Counted from the stretch's first letter, positions 49,602 through 58,765 are shown. The stretch is 64,000 bases of DNA from Actinomadura meyerae (GCF_900188445.1 NZ_FZOR01000015.1:108314-172313); one strand, 5' to 3'. Numbers and translations: made by a program. Notes: generated from the sequence alone by a model not told the origin.

Positions 49602-49629
49602 GGTGCCTTGGGAGACCCTTGGGGGCGGG
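49602..49629. other. attR junction
   Basis: Element sequence GGTGCCTTGGGAGACCCTTG ends in GGGGGCGGG, then chromosomal AAGAGCACG (Walker A Lys-Ser-Thr) resumes after 49630. GCGGG at 49625-49629 is the segment shared with attL. The adjoining plus-strand frame gives RPLGAGKST, so most of the P-loop is accidentally restored. Confidence 0.7.
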
Positions 49630-50380
49630 CAAGAGCACGCTGCTGAACCTGGCGGTCGGCCAGCTCGCGCCGACGGCCGGCACCATCCGGGTGCTCGGCG
49701 ACCGCCCGGCGTCCGGGCCGGAGCAGCTCGCCAAGGTCGGCTACGTCGCGCAGGACACGCCGACGTACTCCGGGCTCAGCGTCGGCGACCACCTGAAGCT
49801 CGGCGCCCGGCTCAACCCGCGGTGGGACGACGCCTTCGCGCGCGAGCGGGTCGAGCGGCTCGGGCTCGCCTTAGACCACAGGGCCGGGAAGCTGTCCGGC
49901 GGCCAGCGCGCCCAGCTGGCGCTGACGCTCGGCATCGCCAAGCGCCCCGAGCTGCTGGTCCTGGACGAGCCCGTCGCGTCGCTCGACCCGCTCGCCCGGC
50001 GCGAGTTCCTGCAGGGCCTGATGGAGGCCGCCGCCGAGCACTCGCTCAGCGTCGTCCTGTCGTCCCACCTGGTGTCGGACGTGGAGCGGACCTGCGACTA
50101 CCTGATCGTGCTCGTGGAGTCGCGCGTCCGGGTCGCCGGGGACATCGACGACCTGCTCGCGACCCATCACCGGCTGACCGGGCCGCGCAAGGACACGCTG
50201 CCGGCGGACCAGCACGTCGTGTCCGAGAGCCACACCGACCGGCAGAGCACGTACGTCGTCCGGACGGACGGCCCGATCCACGACCCGGCCTGGACGGTCG
50301 GGCGGATCGGCATCGAGGACCTCGTCCTCGCCTACATGACCGAGGCCCCGAGCCGTCCCGCGCTGGAGGCGATCCGATGA
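49630..50380 (+). pseudogene. 3' part of the split ABC ATPase gene
   Basis: Carries KSTLLNLAVGQLAPTAGTIR, Q-loop VGYVAQDTP, signature LSGGQRAQLAL, Walker B LLVLDEPVASLDPLARR and H-loop LSSHLVSDVERT, ending ALEAIR. The frame is open back into the element to an ATG at 49532, which would make a protein with P-loop GRPLGAGKST, but no RBS or promoter supports it. It overlaps the permease gene by ATGA. The transporter is probably inactive while the element is integrated. Confidence 0.88.
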
Positions 50381-51453
50381 TCTGGCTGACGTTCCGGCAG
50401 TTCCGGGTCCAGGCCGCGGTGGTGTTCGGCGCGCTCGCCGTCCTCGGCGTCCTCCTCGCCGTCAGCGGGCCCGGCCTGGCCGACGCCTACGACCGGGGGC
50501 TCGCGTCCTGCGGCTCGGAGGACGCCTGCGCGACCTTCGCCCGGACGTTCTTCCGCGACCACCAGATGGAGTACGGCGCCCTGATCGCGCTCGTGACGGC
50601 CCTGCCCGCCCTCATCGGCCTCTTCTGGGGAGCGCCGCTCATCGCCCGCGAGCTGGAGACCGGCACGTACCGGCTCGCGTGGAGCCAGAGCATCACGCGG
50701 ACCCGCTGGCTGGCCGTCAAGCTCGGCCTCGTCGGGCTGGCCGCGATGGCCGCCGCCGGGATCGCCGTCCGCGCCGCGAACTGGTGGGCCGGCCCTCTGG
50801 ACGAGGCGATCGCCGACCGCTTCCCGCGGATGGAGCCGGTCGCGTTCGGCGCGCACGGCATCGTCCCGATCGGGTACGCCGCCTTCGCGTTCGCGCTCGG
50901 CGTGACCGCGGGCGTCCTCACCCGGCGCACCCTGACGGCCATGGCGATCACGCTCGCCGTGTTCGTCGCCGTCCAGGTCGCGATGCCGCTGTGGGTCCGC
51001 GCCCACCTCATCCCGCCGGAGACCGCGACCGTGACGATCACCTCGAAGAACCTGTCGCAGATGATGATGGACCAGGGCGCCAAGGAGATGACCGTGCAGA
51101 CCGGCGCCGCGCCGGGGGCGTGGACGCTCGGCAACCACACGGTCGACGCGTCCGGGCGGAAGGCCGCCCTGCCCGCCGCCCTGCTCGCGGGAGCCTGTGC
51201 CCCGGCGGCGCCGGAGCCCCCGCCCCCACCGAAGCCGGGGGCGGAAGGGAAGCCCGGGGTGCCGGAGCCTCCCGGCGGTCCCCCCGAGAAGTGCTTCACC
51301 GAGATCGCGCGGCTCGGCTACAAGCAGCAGGTGGTCTACCACCCCGCGAGCCGCTTCTGGCCGTTGCAGTGGGCCGAGACGGGACTGTTCGCCGTCCTCA
51401 CCCTCGGGCTCTGCGGCCTCTGCTTCCACTGGACGCGCCGCCGCCTCAGCTGA
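50377..51453 (+). CDS. ABC transporter permease
   Basis: 358 aa with about five to six helices: one at ~12-32, ALIALVTALPALIGLFWGAP after the first loop, LGLVGLAAMAAAGIAV, then MAITLAVFVAVQVAMPLWV and a C-terminal LFAVLTLGLCGLCF. Between the last two is a large extracellular domain with a Pro-rich stretch (APEPPPPPKPGAEGKPG). It is the partner of the split ATPase in a YtrA-type GntR-ATPase-permease operon. Confidence 0.8.
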   Translation: MIWLTFRQFRVQAAVVFGALAVLGVLLAVSGPGLADAYDRGLASCGSEDACATFARTFFRDHQMEYGALIALVTALPALIGLFWGAPLIARELETGTYRLAWSQSITRTRWLAVKLGLVGLAAMAAAGIAVRAANWWAGPLDEAIADRFPRMEPVAFGAHGIVPIGYAAFAFALGVTAGVLTRRTLTAMAITLAVFVAVQVAMPLWVRAHLIPPETATVTITSKNLSQMMMDQGAKEMTVQTGAAPGAWTLGNHTVDASGRKAALPAALLAGACAPAAPEPPPPPKPGAEGKPGVPEPPGGPPEKCFTEIARLGYKQQVVYHPASRFWPLQWAETGLFAVLTLGLCGLCFHWTRRRLS

Positions 51454-51548
51454 GGCGGGCACCGGTTCCTTCGCGGGCTCCGGTTCCTTCGCGGCCTCGG
51501 GCTCCCGGACGGCTCAGTTCCCGGACGGCTCCGGCTCCCGGGCGAGCT

Positions 51549-52367
51549 TCAGCCGGAGAGGGTCAGCGTGCGCTGGATCCGCTCGGCGGCCGCGCGCAGG
51601 CGGTGCGCGGACCGCTCGATGCGGCCCAGCCGCGCCGGCCGGCAGGAGACCGCGAGGGCGCCGGTCACCGCGCCCGACGCGTCCGTCACCGGGACGGCCG
51701 CGCAGCCGGTGCCGAGCGCGTACTCCTCGCGGTCGAGCAGCAGGCCGCCCGGCGTCCGCAGGGAGCGCAGCAGCAGGGCCGGCTCGGTGATGGTGTGCGG
51801 GGTCAGGTCGACCAGCGGGTGCCGGGACAGGTAGTCGCGGCGGCGCTCCTCGCTGAGCTGGCTCAGCACGCACTTGCCGATCGCGGTGGCGTGCGCGGCG
51901 TCCTCGAACCCGATCGAGAGGTCGACGCGCGGCGTGCGGGGGCCGTCGGCGATGTCGATGAGGCGGATCTCGTCGTCCACCTGCATGCCGAAGTAGGCGG
52001 CGGCGCCGAGGTCGTCGCGCAGGGCGGTGAGGGAGGGCCGGAGCCGGGCGAGCAGCTGCTGCGCCCGGCTCTGCCCGTGCAGGGTGCCGACGCGCTCGCC
52101 GAGCACCCAGACGCCGTCCGGGAGGCGGGTCGCGTAGCCCTCGTGGGCGAGGGTGCGCAGCAGGTGGTAGGTGGTGGCGAGCGGGAGCCGCGCCTCCCGG
52201 GCGAGCTGCTTGGCGGGCGCCCCGCCGGGATGCGACGCCACCGCCTCCATCAGATGGAGGGCACGCTGCACGGAGGCGATGAGAGTCGGTTTGCGTGACT
52301 CGCCCATGACGCGCGGTGCACCCTTCTCGTCCGATCTGGTCGAGCCTTCGGCGCTGTCCGTGTCCAT
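51549..52367 (-). CDS. IclR family regulator
   Basis: 272 aa. Winged helix ~27-90 (IASVQRALHLMEAVASHPGG, LPLATTYHLLRTLAHEGY); effector-binding domain after ~100 (GFEDAAHATAIGKCVLSQL, REEYALGTGCAAVPV). ATG 52367 has GGGAAG upstream; ATG 52307 is an alternative. It is divergent from the acyl-CoA dehydrogenase gene with 64 bp between, so it probably controls that gene. Effector unknown. Confidence 0.85.
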   Translation of the reverse strand: MDTDSAEGSTRSDEKGAPRVMGESRKPTLIASVQRALHLMEAVASHPGGAPAKQLAREARLPLATTYHLLRTLAHEGYATRLPDGVWVLGERVGTLHGQSRAQQLLARLRPSLTALRDDLGAAAYFGMQVDDEIRLIDIADGPRTPRVDLSIGFEDAAHATAIGKCVLSQLSEERRRDYLSRHPLVDLTPHTITEPALLLRSLRTPGGLLLDREEYALGTGCAAVPVTDASGAVTGALAVSCRPARLGRIERSAHRLRAAAERIQRTLTLSG

Positions 52368-52405
52368 TGGATCACTTCCCGGCGGCGGACGCCCGGAGTT
52401 TCCCC

Positions 52406-52430
52406 ATGCGGTCACGGGAAATGCGGTCAC
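52406..52430. promoter_or_regulatory. 10-bp direct repeat upstream of the acyl-CoA dehydrogenase gene
   Basis: ATGCGGTCAC occurs at 52406-52415 and 52421-52430, 15 bp apart, ending just before the ATG at 52432. The position suggests a site for the divergent IclR regulator or a leader duplication. Confidence 0.45.
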
Positions 52431-52431
52431 C

Positions 52432-54366
52432 ATGAGTCAGCAGACGCATACGCATGTCGACGAGCGGACGGCCCGGAAGGTCGCCGAAGAGGCGCGGGAG
52501 AGCGAGTGGCGGCTGCCGAGCTTCGGCAAGCAGCTGTTCCTCGGCGACTTCCGGCTGGACCTGATCCACCCGCATCCGCGTCCGGATGCCGAGCAGCGGC
52601 GCAAGGGCGAGGACTTCCTCGCCCGGCTCACCGAGTTCTGCGCCACCCGGATCGACCCGGCGCTGATCGAGCGGGAGGCGCGCATCCCGGACGAGGTCAT
52701 CGCCGGGCTGCGCGACCTCGGGGCGCTCGGCATGAAGGTCCCGGAGAAGTACGGCGGGCTCGGCCTCAGCCAGTACTACTACGGCCGCGCGCTGATGGTC
52801 GTCGGCTCGGTGAGCGGGGCGCTCGGCGCGCTGCTGTCGGCGCACCAGTCCATCGGCGTCCCGCAGCCGGTCAAGCTGTTCGGCACCCGGGAGCAGAAGG
52901 ACGAGTGGCTGCCGCGCTGCGCCCGGCAGATCAGCGCCTTCCTGCTCACCGAGCCCGACGTCGGCTCGGACCCGGCCCGGCTGCGCGCCACCGCCGTCCC
53001 GGACGGCGACGACTACCTGCTCAACGGCGTCAAGCTGTGGACGACGAACGGCGTCGTCGCCGACCTCGTCGTGGTGATGGCGCGCGTGCCGAAGTCGGCC
53101 GGGCACCGCGGCGGGATCTCCGCGTTCGTCGTGGACATGAGCACGCCGGGCATCACGGTCGAGAACCGCAACGCGTTCATGGGGCTGCGCGGCATCGAGA
53201 ACGGCGTGACCCGGTTCCACGACGTCCGCGTCCCGAAGGCGAACCTGATCGGCACGGAGGGCGCCGGGCTGAAGATCGCGCTGACGACGCTGAACACCGG
53301 GCGGCTGTCGCTGCCCGCGGTGTGCGCGGCGAGCGGCAAGTGGGCCGCCCGGATCGCCCGCGAGTGGTCGCGCGAGCGGGTGCAGTGGGGCCGCCCGGTC
53401 GGCGAGCACGAGGCGGTGTCCCGCAAGGTCGCGTTCATCGCCGCGACCGCGTACGCGATGGAGGCGATGCACGACCTGTCGAGCCGGCTGGCCGACGACG
53501 AGCGGAACGACATCCGGATCGAGGCGGCGCTGGCGAAGCTGTGGTCGTCGGAGATGGCGTGCCGCGTCGCGGACGACCTGATGCAGCTGCGCGGCGGCCG
53601 CGGCTACGAGACCGCGGAGTCGCTCGCGGCGCGCGGCGAGCGCGGCGTGCCGGTGGAGCAGCTCGTCCGCGACCTGCGCATCAACCGGATCTTCGAGGGC
53701 TCCACCGAGATCATGCACCTGCTCATCGCCCGCGAGGCGGTGGACGCGCACCTGTCGGCGGCCGGCGGCGTCATCGACCCGGACGCCTCGCCCGCGCGCC
53801 GGGCGCGGGCCGCGGCGAAGGCCGGCGGGTTCTACGCGCGCTGGCTGCCGACGCTCGTCACCGGCGCCGGGCAGCGGCCGAACTCCTACGCCGAGTTCGG
53901 GGTGCTCGCGCGGCACCTGCGGTACGTGGAGCGGGCGTCCCGCAAGCTGGCCCGGTCGGTCTTCTACGCGGCCGGTCGCTGGCAGGGCGGCCTGGAGCGC
54001 AAGCAGGGGTTCCTCGGCCGGATGGTCGACATCGGCGCCGAGCTGTTCGCGATGAGCGCGGTGTGCGTCCGCGCCCACGCCGACGCGTCCGGTGAGAGCG
54101 GCCTCTCGGACGGGGCGCCCGGAAAGTCGGCGCTGCTGCTCGCCGACGCGTTCTGCAAGCAGGCGCGGGTCCGCGTGGACGAGCTGTTCGACGGGCTGTG
54201 GCGCAACACCGACGCGATGGACGCGAAGCTGGCGCGGGCCGTGCTCGCCGGCGACTTCGCGTGGCTGGAGCAGGGCGTCCTCGACCCGTCGATCCCGGGC
54301 CCGTGGATCGCGCCGTCCGAGCCGGGGCCGAGCACGAAGGAGACCGTGCACCGGACGATCGGCTGA
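52432..54366 (+). CDS. Acyl-CoA dehydrogenase
   Basis: 644 aa. FAD-dependent acyl-CoA oxidation: FLLTEPDVGSDPARLRATAV (middle beta domain), GLRGIENGVTRFHDVRVPKA, then helical domain with VQWGRPVGEHEAVSRKVAF, RGGRGYETAESLAARGE and RIFEGSTEIMHLLIAREAV. It is longer than a classical ACAD (~380-400 aa) by an N-terminal ~40 and a C-terminal ~200-residue helical extension, as in the FadE-type long enzymes. Chain-length preference cannot be read. Controlled probably by the divergent IclR. Confidence 0.88.
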   Translation: MSQQTHTHVDERTARKVAEEARESEWRLPSFGKQLFLGDFRLDLIHPHPRPDAEQRRKGEDFLARLTEFCATRIDPALIEREARIPDEVIAGLRDLGALGMKVPEKYGGLGLSQYYYGRALMVVGSVSGALGALLSAHQSIGVPQPVKLFGTREQKDEWLPRCARQISAFLLTEPDVGSDPARLRATAVPDGDDYLLNGVKLWTTNGVVADLVVVMARVPKSAGHRGGISAFVVDMSTPGITVENRNAFMGLRGIENGVTRFHDVRVPKANLIGTEGAGLKIALTTLNTGRLSLPAVCAASGKWAARIAREWSRERVQWGRPVGEHEAVSRKVAFIAATAYAMEAMHDLSSRLADDERNDIRIEAALAKLWSSEMACRVADDLMQLRGGRGYETAESLAARGERGVPVEQLVRDLRINRIFEGSTEIMHLLIAREAVDAHLSAAGGVIDPDASPARRARAAAKAGGFYARWLPTLVTGAGQRPNSYAEFGVLARHLRYVERASRKLARSVFYAAGRWQGGLERKQGFLGRMVDIGAELFAMSAVCVRAHADASGESGLSDGAPGKSALLLADAFCKQARVRVDELFDGLWRNTDAMDAKLARAVLAGDFAWLEQGVLDPSIPGPWIAPSEPGPSTKETVHRTIG

Positions 54367-54463
54367 ATCCGGTATCGCAGCCGGATCCGGCTTCGCAGTT
54401 GGATCCGGCTTCGCAGTTGGATCCGGCTTCGCAGTTGGATCCGGCTTCGCGGTTGGATCCGGT
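54366..54463 (+). repeat. Five 18-bp tandem repeats after the dehydrogenase gene
   Basis: GATCCGGCTTCGCAGTTG-type units at 54384, 54402, 54420 and 54438, with a diverged first unit at 54366 and a partial sixth at 54456. They start at the last base of the stop codon. The remaining 185 bp to the methyltransferase start hold no gene. Confidence 0.85.
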
Positions 54464-54648
54464 GCGCGCCGACCAGGCGACACGCCGTCCGGGCGCCCGC
54501 CATCGCGGTCACTGACGGACGCCCGGCGTGCACGCATGGGTAGACTGACCCGATCCTTCGCGCCAGAGATCGGCCGGCCCCGAGCAGGCCGGGACACGGA
54601 TCCGGCGAACGAGAAGCCGAACGCCAACGCACCCAGCGAGCGGGAAGT

Positions 54649-55482
54649 ATGCAGTCACCTGGTCAGAAGAAGTCCATCGCGGGCAGCCTCCTCGGCCTGC
54701 TCGGCAGCGCCCCGAAGAAGGGCGCCCCGGCCGCCGGGCCCGCGCCGCACGTGAACGCCGACGGGGACGTCGTCCAGCCCGCCGCCGGGGAGGGCGCGCT
54801 GGAGAACCACCTCGGCGGGGACGAGGCCCGCAACTACCGCAAGTACGAGTACGAGACCGTCGCCCCGCACGTGGGCCGGTCGATGCTGGAGGTCGGCTCC
54901 GGCCTCGGGCACTTCTCCGAGCAGTTCGCGGGGCGGCTCGACTACCTCGTCGTCAGCGACAACGACCCGTACTGCGTCGGCGAGCTGCGCGGCCGCTACG
55001 ACGGCAACGACGACGTCGAGGTCATCGACCTGGCGCTGCCCGCCGAGATCAAGATCCGGCGCAAGGTCGACACGGTCGTCATGATGAACGTGCTGGAGCA
55101 CATCAAGGACGACGTGCAGGCGCTGCGCGACCTCGCCGCCGTCACCGAGCCCGGCGGCCGCATCGTCATCTGGGTGCCCGGCTACATGCAGCTCTACGGC
55201 GACTTCGACCGCAAGGTCGGGCACGTCACCCGGTACACGCCGCAGACGCTGGAGGCGTCGGTCCGGGAGGCGGGGCTCGTCCCCGAGGTGCTCAAGCCCA
55301 TCAACTTCCTCGGCGGCATCGCCTGGTGGTTCGCGGTCCGCCGCGGCGGCGCCGGCTACCCCGACCCGCGGCTGGTCAAGATCTACGACCGGACGGTCGT
55401 GCCGGTCACCCGCACCATCGAACGCTTCGTCCGCCCGCCGTTCGGGCAGACGGTGTTCTGCGTCGCGCGCGTCCCGCGCTGA
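54649..55482 (+). CDS. Class I SAM-dependent methyltransferase
   Basis: 277 aa. Motif I MLEVGSGLGHFSEQFA, acidic motif II VSDNDP, motif IV VVMMNVLEHIKDD and GGRIVIWVPG. N-terminal ~45 residues are Ala/Gly/Pro-rich and probably flexible. Substrate is unknown; related enzymes modify lipids or quinones, and the C-terminal half with YDRTVVPVTRTIERF is typical for glycan-cluster methyltransferases. ATG 54649 has GGGAAG upstream. Confidence 0.8.
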   Translation: MQSPGQKKSIAGSLLGLLGSAPKKGAPAAGPAPHVNADGDVVQPAAGEGALENHLGGDEARNYRKYEYETVAPHVGRSMLEVGSGLGHFSEQFAGRLDYLVVSDNDPYCVGELRGRYDGNDDVEVIDLALPAEIKIRRKVDTVVMMNVLEHIKDDVQALRDLAAVTEPGGRIVIWVPGYMQLYGDFDRKVGHVTRYTPQTLEASVREAGLVPEVLKPINFLGGIAWWFAVRRGGAGYPDPRLVKIYDRTVVPVTRTIERFVRPPFGQTVFCVARVPR

Positions 55483-55870
55483 CGCGCCGCGCCGGCGCGC
55501 CGCGCCGGCGCATGCCGCACTGACGCGGGCCGCGTGCCCGCGGGCGATGGTGCCGGGTCACGGAACGCGGCTCGGCACCGTCGCTTTTTTCTGTCGCTCC
55601 CCAAGGCATGTCTCGCGCGCCGCCGGGGGCCCCGGACCACCACACTGGACAGTGGCCGGACGGGTCACGGGCCGTCTCTCCGGACGGTGGAGCACCGCCT
55701 GCTTCCGCGGGCCGTACCCCGGCCGGCCGGCCACGATGTTCCCGTGTGGTCCGACGGTTCGGGGCGGGGGATCCGGGAGGGGAGGTCCCCCGCCACCGAA
55801 TCACGAGCCGGAGTCACGGGCTGGGAACACGGGGCGGGAACACGGGCTGGGAACACGGGCCCGCTGCGCG
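55483..55870. other. Intergenic region with palindromic and repeat sequence
   Basis: The first ~30 bp contain two copies of the palindrome-rich GCGCCGCGCCGGCGC segment, a likely terminator for the methyltransferase gene. Near 55805-55860 are three short repeats of GGGAACACGGGCT. No gene is supported on either strand. Confidence 0.55.
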
Positions 55871-58765
55871 TCAGGCGGGGGTCTTCGGCGCGGCGAACAG
55901 CCGCAGCCGGTGCGCGGTCGCGGCGGCCTCGCCGCGGTTCGCGACCTCCAGCTTGCCGAGGATGTTCGACACGTGGACGCTCGCCGTCTTCACGGAGATG
56001 AACAGGGCCTCGGCGATGTCGCGGTTGCTGCGGCCCTCCGCCACCAGCCGCAGCACCTCGAACTCGCGGGGCGTCAGCCCGAGCGGCCCGGACGCGTCGC
56101 CGCGGCGCGGCGACCGGACCCGGCGCCTCAGTTCGGCGATGTCGGCGGCGAGCAGCGGCGCCCGCAGCTCGTCGGCGAGCGCGGCGGCGGTGCCCAGCGC
56201 GTCCGACGCCGCCTCGTGGTCGCCGCTCGCGAGCAGCGCCTCCGCGTACCGGAGCAGGGAGCGGGCCCGCGCGTAGGGGTTGGCGAGCTCCTCCCACGCG
56301 GCGGCGGCCTCCTGCCAGGCGGCCGGGTCGAGGACGCCGCGGGCGCGGGCGGCCTCGGCGGCGAACGTGCGGCGGTAGGCGCGCTGCAGCGGCCCGCTCG
56401 CGCCCAGCCCGGCGGCCCGCTCCTCGATCCGGGCCAGCTCGCCGGCCGCGGCGTCGCCCAGCCAGGCGCACGCGGCGGCCCCCGCGACGAGTACCGGCCA
56501 GGCATAGCGCGCGTCGTCGGGCATGCCCGCCTGCTCCAGGACGGGCCGGACCGCGTCCAGCGCGGCGGCGGGACGCCCCTCGGCCAGCGCGAGGTTCGCC
56601 TCCAGCCACAGCGTGGCGAAGTAGTCCTGCGTCTTCAGCCACTCGGCCTTCAGCTTCTTGATGTCGCGGGACGTCGCGAGCCGCTCCCGCGCGGTCGCGA
56701 GGTCGCCGCGGGCCAGCGCCACCCAGCCGGTCAGGACGAGCAGCGACGTCCGGGTGGTGATGGCCGGGTCCTGCGCGAGCGCGTAATTCATCTCGGCCAT
56801 GGCCTCGTCCCACCGGCCGAGCGAGACCAGCGGCTCGGCCTGGTTGATGCACAGGAACGTGCCCTGGGTGCGGGCCACCCCGTACTCGCGGGCCAGCTCC
56901 TTGCCGCGCGCCGCGACCGCGGCGGCCTCGGCGTGCCGGCCGGCGCCCTCCAGGAAATGCGACTTGATCACGTAGTAGCGCAGCAGCACCTGGTGGTTGC
57001 CGGAGCGCCGCGCGGTCGCCTCGATCTCGGCGAGGCCGGCGTCGTTCTCGTAGTCGGTGTCGGCGCAGTACCGGGTGATGAGCGCCTCCGCCTCCGCGAG
57101 CGGGTCGCCGAGCCGGCGCGCGACCGACAGGGACTCCTCCGCCGCGTCGCGGGCCGCGCCGATCTCGGTGGTGACGCGCACGTAGTTGCCGAGCATCGAC
57201 AGCGCCCGCGCGCGCAGCACGGTCGGCGGCTCGGCGGGCAGCGCCCGGATGGCGGCGCGCAGGTCGTCGACGAAGCCGGGCCGCGCCATCTGGTACCGCA
57301 TCCGGGCGCGCAGCACGAGGAGCGTCGCCCAGCACTCGTCGTCGCGCTCGCCGCCGGCGGCCTCGACCTCCTTGAGCGCGGCGGTGACGAGCTTGATGCC
57401 GCGGTCGTACTCCCCGGCGAGGTCGGCGGCGGTCGCGGCGTCCATGAGCACCTTGACGAAGTCGGCCTCGATGCGCTCCACGGCGTCGGGGACGAGGTCC
57501 CAGAGCGTGAGGACGCGTTCGAGCATCGCCAGGCACTCGGCGTGGGCGAGCGCCTTGCGGGCCTCACCGGCGGCGCGCCAGGCCGCGACCAGCGCCCACG
57601 TGCTGTCGTGGGCCTGCTTCCAGTGGTAGCTCAGCTCGACCCACAGCCGCCCGGCGGAGACCAGGGACGGGTTCTGCTCCAGGGTCTCGGCGTAGCGCTT
57701 GTGCAGGCGGGTGTGCTCGCCCGGCAGCAGGTCGTCGTGGATGGCCTCGCGGATCAGCGCGTGCCGGAACGCGTACCCGTCGCCGTCCACGACCAGGACG
57801 TTGGCGGCGACGGCGGGCCGCAGGACGCGGGTCAGCGCGGCGTCGCCGAGCCCGGTCACGGCGGCGAGCAGCGCGTGCTCGATGCGGGTGCTGCTGCCGC
57901 TCGCGTCCCGCAGGACGTCCTGCGTCTCGTCGGGGAGCCGCTGCACCCCGGCGAGCAGCAGGTCGCGCAGCGACTCGGGCAGCTCGCACGCCAGCCCGCC
58001 GTCGTCGTCGAGCAGCGCCTCGATGAACAGCGGGTTGCCCTCGCTGCGCGCCTCGATCCGCTCGACGAGGCCGGGCGGCGGGTCCTGGCCGAGCAGCTCG
58101 GCGACGAGGGCGGACACGTCGGCGCGGCTCAGCTTGCCGAGGTCGGTGCGGCGGACCCGGTCGAGCCGCTCCAGCCCGGCGAGGAGCTGCCGCAGCGGAT
58201 GGGTGCGGTGCAGCTCGTCCGTCCGGTAGGTCAGCACGACCAGCACCGGGCCGCGGCCGAGGTTGCGCACGAGGAAGGCCAGCAGGTCGCGGGTGGAGCG
58301 GTCGGCCCAGTGGGCGTCCTCGATGACGAGCACGACGGGGCCGCGCTCGGCGAGCCGCTCCAGCAGCGACAGCACGACCTCGAACAGCCGGGCGCGCTCC
58401 TCGCCGGACGCGGCGTCGGACTCCGGCTCGCCGAACTCCGGCAGCAGCCGGGCGAGGCCGCCGGTGTCGCCGCGCGGGACGAGCGCCGCGACGCCGTCGA
58501 TGCCGATCTCCCGGACGAGGCCGCGCAGCACGGTGGTGAACGGCGCGAACGGCAGGCCGTCGGAGCCGAGCTCCAAGCAGCCTCCGACCAGGACCTTCGC
58601 CTCGCCCGCCACGGACCGGGCGAACTCCTTGACCAGGCGCGTCTTGCCCAGCCCGGCGTCGCCGCCGACGAGGACGGCGCCGGGGGCGTCGGCGAGGGCG
58701 TCCCGCAGGGCCGCCAGCTCCACCGCCCGGCCGACCAAAGCAGGACATATGCCACGCGCGTTCAC
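55871..58765 (-). CDS. LAL-type LuxR regulator with AAA ATPase
   Basis: 964 aa. N-terminal ATPase: LVGRAVELAALRDAL, Walker A GGDAGLGKTRL, Walker B VVLVIEDAHWAD. The middle ~500 residues are helical TPR-like repeats. C-terminal LuxR HTH ~895-955: LTPREFEVLRLVAEGRSNRD, FISVKTASVHVSNILGKL. These large ATP-binding regulators activate metabolic or antibiotic clusters in response to a ligand. Start is GTG 58765. Target genes unknown; the CoA-transferase gene lies just upstream on the same strand. Confidence 0.9.
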   Translation of the reverse strand: MNARGICPALVGRAVELAALRDALADAPGAVLVGGDAGLGKTRLVKEFARSVAGEAKVLVGGCLELGSDGLPFAPFTTVLRGLVREIGIDGVAALVPRGDTGGLARLLPEFGEPESDAASGEERARLFEVVLSLLERLAERGPVVLVIEDAHWADRSTRDLLAFLVRNLGRGPVLVVLTYRTDELHRTHPLRQLLAGLERLDRVRRTDLGKLSRADVSALVAELLGQDPPPGLVERIEARSEGNPLFIEALLDDDGGLACELPESLRDLLLAGVQRLPDETQDVLRDASGSSTRIEHALLAAVTGLGDAALTRVLRPAVAANVLVVDGDGYAFRHALIREAIHDDLLPGEHTRLHKRYAETLEQNPSLVSAGRLWVELSYHWKQAHDSTWALVAAWRAAGEARKALAHAECLAMLERVLTLWDLVPDAVERIEADFVKVLMDAATAADLAGEYDRGIKLVTAALKEVEAAGGERDDECWATLLVLRARMRYQMARPGFVDDLRAAIRALPAEPPTVLRARALSMLGNYVRVTTEIGAARDAAEESLSVARRLGDPLAEAEALITRYCADTDYENDAGLAEIEATARRSGNHQVLLRYYVIKSHFLEGAGRHAEAAAVAARGKELAREYGVARTQGTFLCINQAEPLVSLGRWDEAMAEMNYALAQDPAITTRTSLLVLTGWVALARGDLATARERLATSRDIKKLKAEWLKTQDYFATLWLEANLALAEGRPAAALDAVRPVLEQAGMPDDARYAWPVLVAGAAACAWLGDAAAGELARIEERAAGLGASGPLQRAYRRTFAAEAARARGVLDPAAWQEAAAAWEELANPYARARSLLRYAEALLASGDHEAASDALGTAAALADELRAPLLAADIAELRRRVRSPRRGDASGPLGLTPREFEVLRLVAEGRSNRDIAEALFISVKTASVHVSNILGKLEVANRGEAAATAHRLRLFAAPKTPA

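Larger units (their letters stand above)
39638..49629. mobile_element. Serine-integrase element, satellite- or prophage-like, ~10 kb
   Basis: Boundaries are set by the split ABC ATPase gene and a shared GCGGG at both junctions (39633-39637 and 49625-49629). Contents are a large serine recombinase, P4-family helicase/primase, two BRO-N remnants, a GntR regulator, two HNH proteins, a terminase-small-subunit-like fragment and many genes under 100 aa. It is visibly less GC-rich than the flanks, and its dense, coupled, mostly minus-strand gene order looks phage-like. No structural or large-terminase gene and no conjugation gene was found. The size fits phage satellites, but a shrunken prophage is equally consistent. 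Confidence 0.85.

Noticed and set aside
49532..50380. A functional ABC ATPase created at the right junction
   Set aside because: A P-loop-like GRPLGAGKST is formed, but there is no RBS or promoter at 49532, the first strand of the ATPase fold is missing, and the frame is antisense to the integrase start. I keep it as a gene fragment.
54366..54463. CRISPR array
   Set aside because: The 18-bp units abut directly with no spacers, and there are no cas genes in the window.
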